Assembly: GCA_035235625.1 (NCBI GenBank)
Contig: CP141140.1
Location: 18,372,685-18,436,684, forward strand
Length of the DNA: 64,000 bases
DNA from: Saururus chinensis
Lineage: Eukaryota; Streptophyta; Magnoliopsida; Piperales; Saururaceae
Direction: 5' to 3'
The notes below the pieces were generated by a model. It had not been told where the DNA came from. It saw only the letters and a program-made list of their open reading frames with translations, and searched no databases. The translations under genes and the position numbers were made by a program. Numbering within the stretch: position 1 is the stretch's first letter; the number at the start of each line of letters is the position of its first letter. Below, piece by piece: positions 62,204-64,000 of the stretch.

Positions 62204-63684
62204 GTAATATTTTAGTTGTGCGTCAACTCCAAAATTCTTATGTTTTATGTAGACTTACTTCTCATAGATGCGTACGGCTCGCCGTCACATTCGGTTTCAC
62301 GTGCGATATAACACATGCCGAGCGGGATAATAATTACACGAATTATGACGTATATTATTTTCTGACGGTCGCCACATCCACTTTCACCTCCATCCTTGCT
62401 GCATTACCTGCAAAATGTAGGGGTGGGTGAGTATAATTATACTCAATAGGTTGTGTTAGTATCTAAAGCAACGCTAAGTAGAAAATTCATGAAATAAACA
62501 TAATCTATTGCAACATATTTTACCAAAAAAATAAGTTATTCTAGAAACAATTAGAAACATATTTAGAAATCGTTGGTTCATTGGATGATGATAAAACCAC
62601 AAGTCATGGTACTGAACAATGTTCCTCTGATGCTCATGAGGCAACGGGAGGCTCAAATAGGAGCTTACTCATGATGCTTTATACTTATATGTGCGAGCCA
62701 GATACTAATTAATTTTTCTTGGTAGGTATCCAGATAAACAATGATAATTCTAAGTTTTATTCCAAAACTATCTAGATAATATCTGCATACAAAACATGGT
62801 GTAGTGAATGCAAATCAGTTCCACATCAATTTGGCTATTAAGTAAAGTTAAATAAGATATTTTAGCAAAATTAAAGTATATAGGTAGAGCATAAATTTAG
62901 AGTTAAAAACCCCTACCTTAATCTTGGGTATAAAGTTCTCACTTGAAGAGTTTTCAAACAACAAAATTGACCCCATCATGGTATCTGGCACGCTCAATTT
63001 GGTAGGAAATGCCTCTCGACTGACTTGATTTGGACACAAAATGGTTCAGACCGAGTGAAAAGGGTTTGAGAAGCAAAAACTAGATGTATGAAGAATGAAA
63101 ATGGTGTTTCGAATTTAAAGGCATGGTGCACGGAGTGCACATGCCATGACAAAGAGATGCATGCTCGGTGAGCATCACGTGTGCTACGCTAGTTAATCCC
63201 GCATGATGCGGGCCCGCCATGCGTGCCCCTCCCATGTCATACAGGCTCAGCCCACACTACACACGCTGAAGCGCATCGATCTCACAAGTTGGAATTGTGG
63301 AGGCTCAATGTAGAAAAAAATATCATTTTTTCTTTTCCTTTGAAAACTTCAAAATGTGATAACTTTCTAACTGTAGGTTAGAATCGTTCATTCTTAGTGT
63401 CGATGGATTCATATCAAAGAGTCCTTCAAAATAAGACAACTCATTAGTAGGTTATCTCAGTACTTTTTCAATGGGTCTTGACGATAAGACATATTTCTCG
63501 AGGCTAAAATTTACAGCCCCAATGTCTAAATTAAGTGATTCAAGGTCCGTTACTCTTGTTTTTTGGAGCACTACTACAAACTTTAAGACTTAACATATAA
63601 TAATATTTAATTAATTAAAAAATCCTAAACCCTAAACTCTAACATTAGCTTAAAAAAACTCACCAAAAAATCGAAGTCATTACA
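62204..63684 (+). mobile_element. Decayed LTR-like sequence related to the 32830-34942 LTR
   Basis: From about 63355 the sequence parallels 34620-34900: GATAACTTT, then GATGGA(C/T)TC(G/A)TATC, CCTTCAAAA, TAGGTTATCTCA and GTGGGTC/ATGGGTC blocks in order. It may end TTACA at 63684 and begin TGTAATATT at 62204, but the flanks do not match, so borders are provisional. GGGTGAGTATAATTATACTC lies at 62425-62444. No coding domain is seen. Confidence 0.4.
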
Positions 63685-64000
63685 ATGTCTATTAGGGGAT
63701 GCTTAAGGTGTTGAAAGGGACGTAGAAGAAGAGAAAAAGATGAATAATAAATTTTTAAAAAATATTACATTATTAAAAATATAAAAAAAACTAGTTATTA
63801 GGAAGTCTACAAAATTTAACAGATGACTTGCCAAATTAAATCCTATTGTCAACAGATTTTTCTTTTGGCTAAAGGACAATTAATGGACAAGCAATGTGCA
63901 AGTTGCCTTTGACAAGTTCTAAGCATCGGATTTTACTTTTCTCTCCTAAACTTTGTGAACCATTTGTCAATACACTGAATTTCATGCGTATCTTATTTCC
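63685..64000. other. AT-rich sequence at the right edge
   Basis: No gene or element is recognised. Confidence 0.4.

Noticed and set aside
63617..63640. Telomere-like CCTAAACCCTAAA
   Set aside because: Fewer than three imperfect units; short matches of this kind are frequent in AT-rich plant DNA.

Overview
This window is a stretch of plant nuclear genome. The genes have spliced GT-AG introns, a plant-type NADH nitrate reductase, a plastid LepA with a transit-like N-terminus, and an RPM1-type NLR relic. The surroundings are AT-rich and crowded with MITEs, Copia sequence and long LTRs. Very GC-rich first exons (nitrate reductase, LepA, PYM) beside AT-rich introns and intergenic DNA suggest a monocot that is not obviously a grass, but the species cannot be fixed from the sequence.

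Layout. 1-2359 (-): decayed CC-NB-LRR resistance gene with several frameshifts, running off the left edge. 2.4-6.9 kb: intergenic DNA with a short hAT-like element, a hAT transposase relic and a nested MITE pair. 6945-22507 (-): a complete 22-exon gene for the chloroplast translation factor LepA/EF4 (694 aa). 22508-22889: a 382-bp divergent promoter. 22890-27390 (+): a complete four-exon PYM gene (partner of Y14 and Mago, 224 aa). 27.4-32.1 kb: gene-poor DNA with a 714-bp solo LTR and two small MITEs. 32118-42212 (+): a dead Ty1/Copia element with 5' LTR, primer-binding site and gag-pol relic, cut by two younger solo LTRs (2.1 and 3.4 kb), each with a perfect 5-bp target duplication. 44757-48191 (+): a complete four-exon nitrate reductase gene (901 aa), flanked on both sides by copies of one small repeat. 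50213-55405 and 55561-60307: two very long solo LTRs (5.2 and 4.7 kb) of one family, same orientation, 155 bp apart, each with its own 5-bp target duplication. Both sit in AT-rich DNA that resembles a CACTA-type element and contains a roughly 830-bp fold-back structure. 61.1-64.0 kb: decayed LTR-like pieces.

Functionally, the three intact genes are housekeeping or metabolic: plastid translation (LepA), exon-junction-complex recycling and translation (PYM), and nitrate assimilation (NIA). Only LepA and PYM are linked by arrangement, through a shared divergent promoter. The rest of the window is mostly a record of transposon insertion, nesting and LTR-LTR recombination. The least explained items are the paired giant LTRs with exchanged internal modules, the GA/CT fold-back beside them, and a small GTGAGT...ACTCA hairpin motif that recurs in several otherwise different LTRs.
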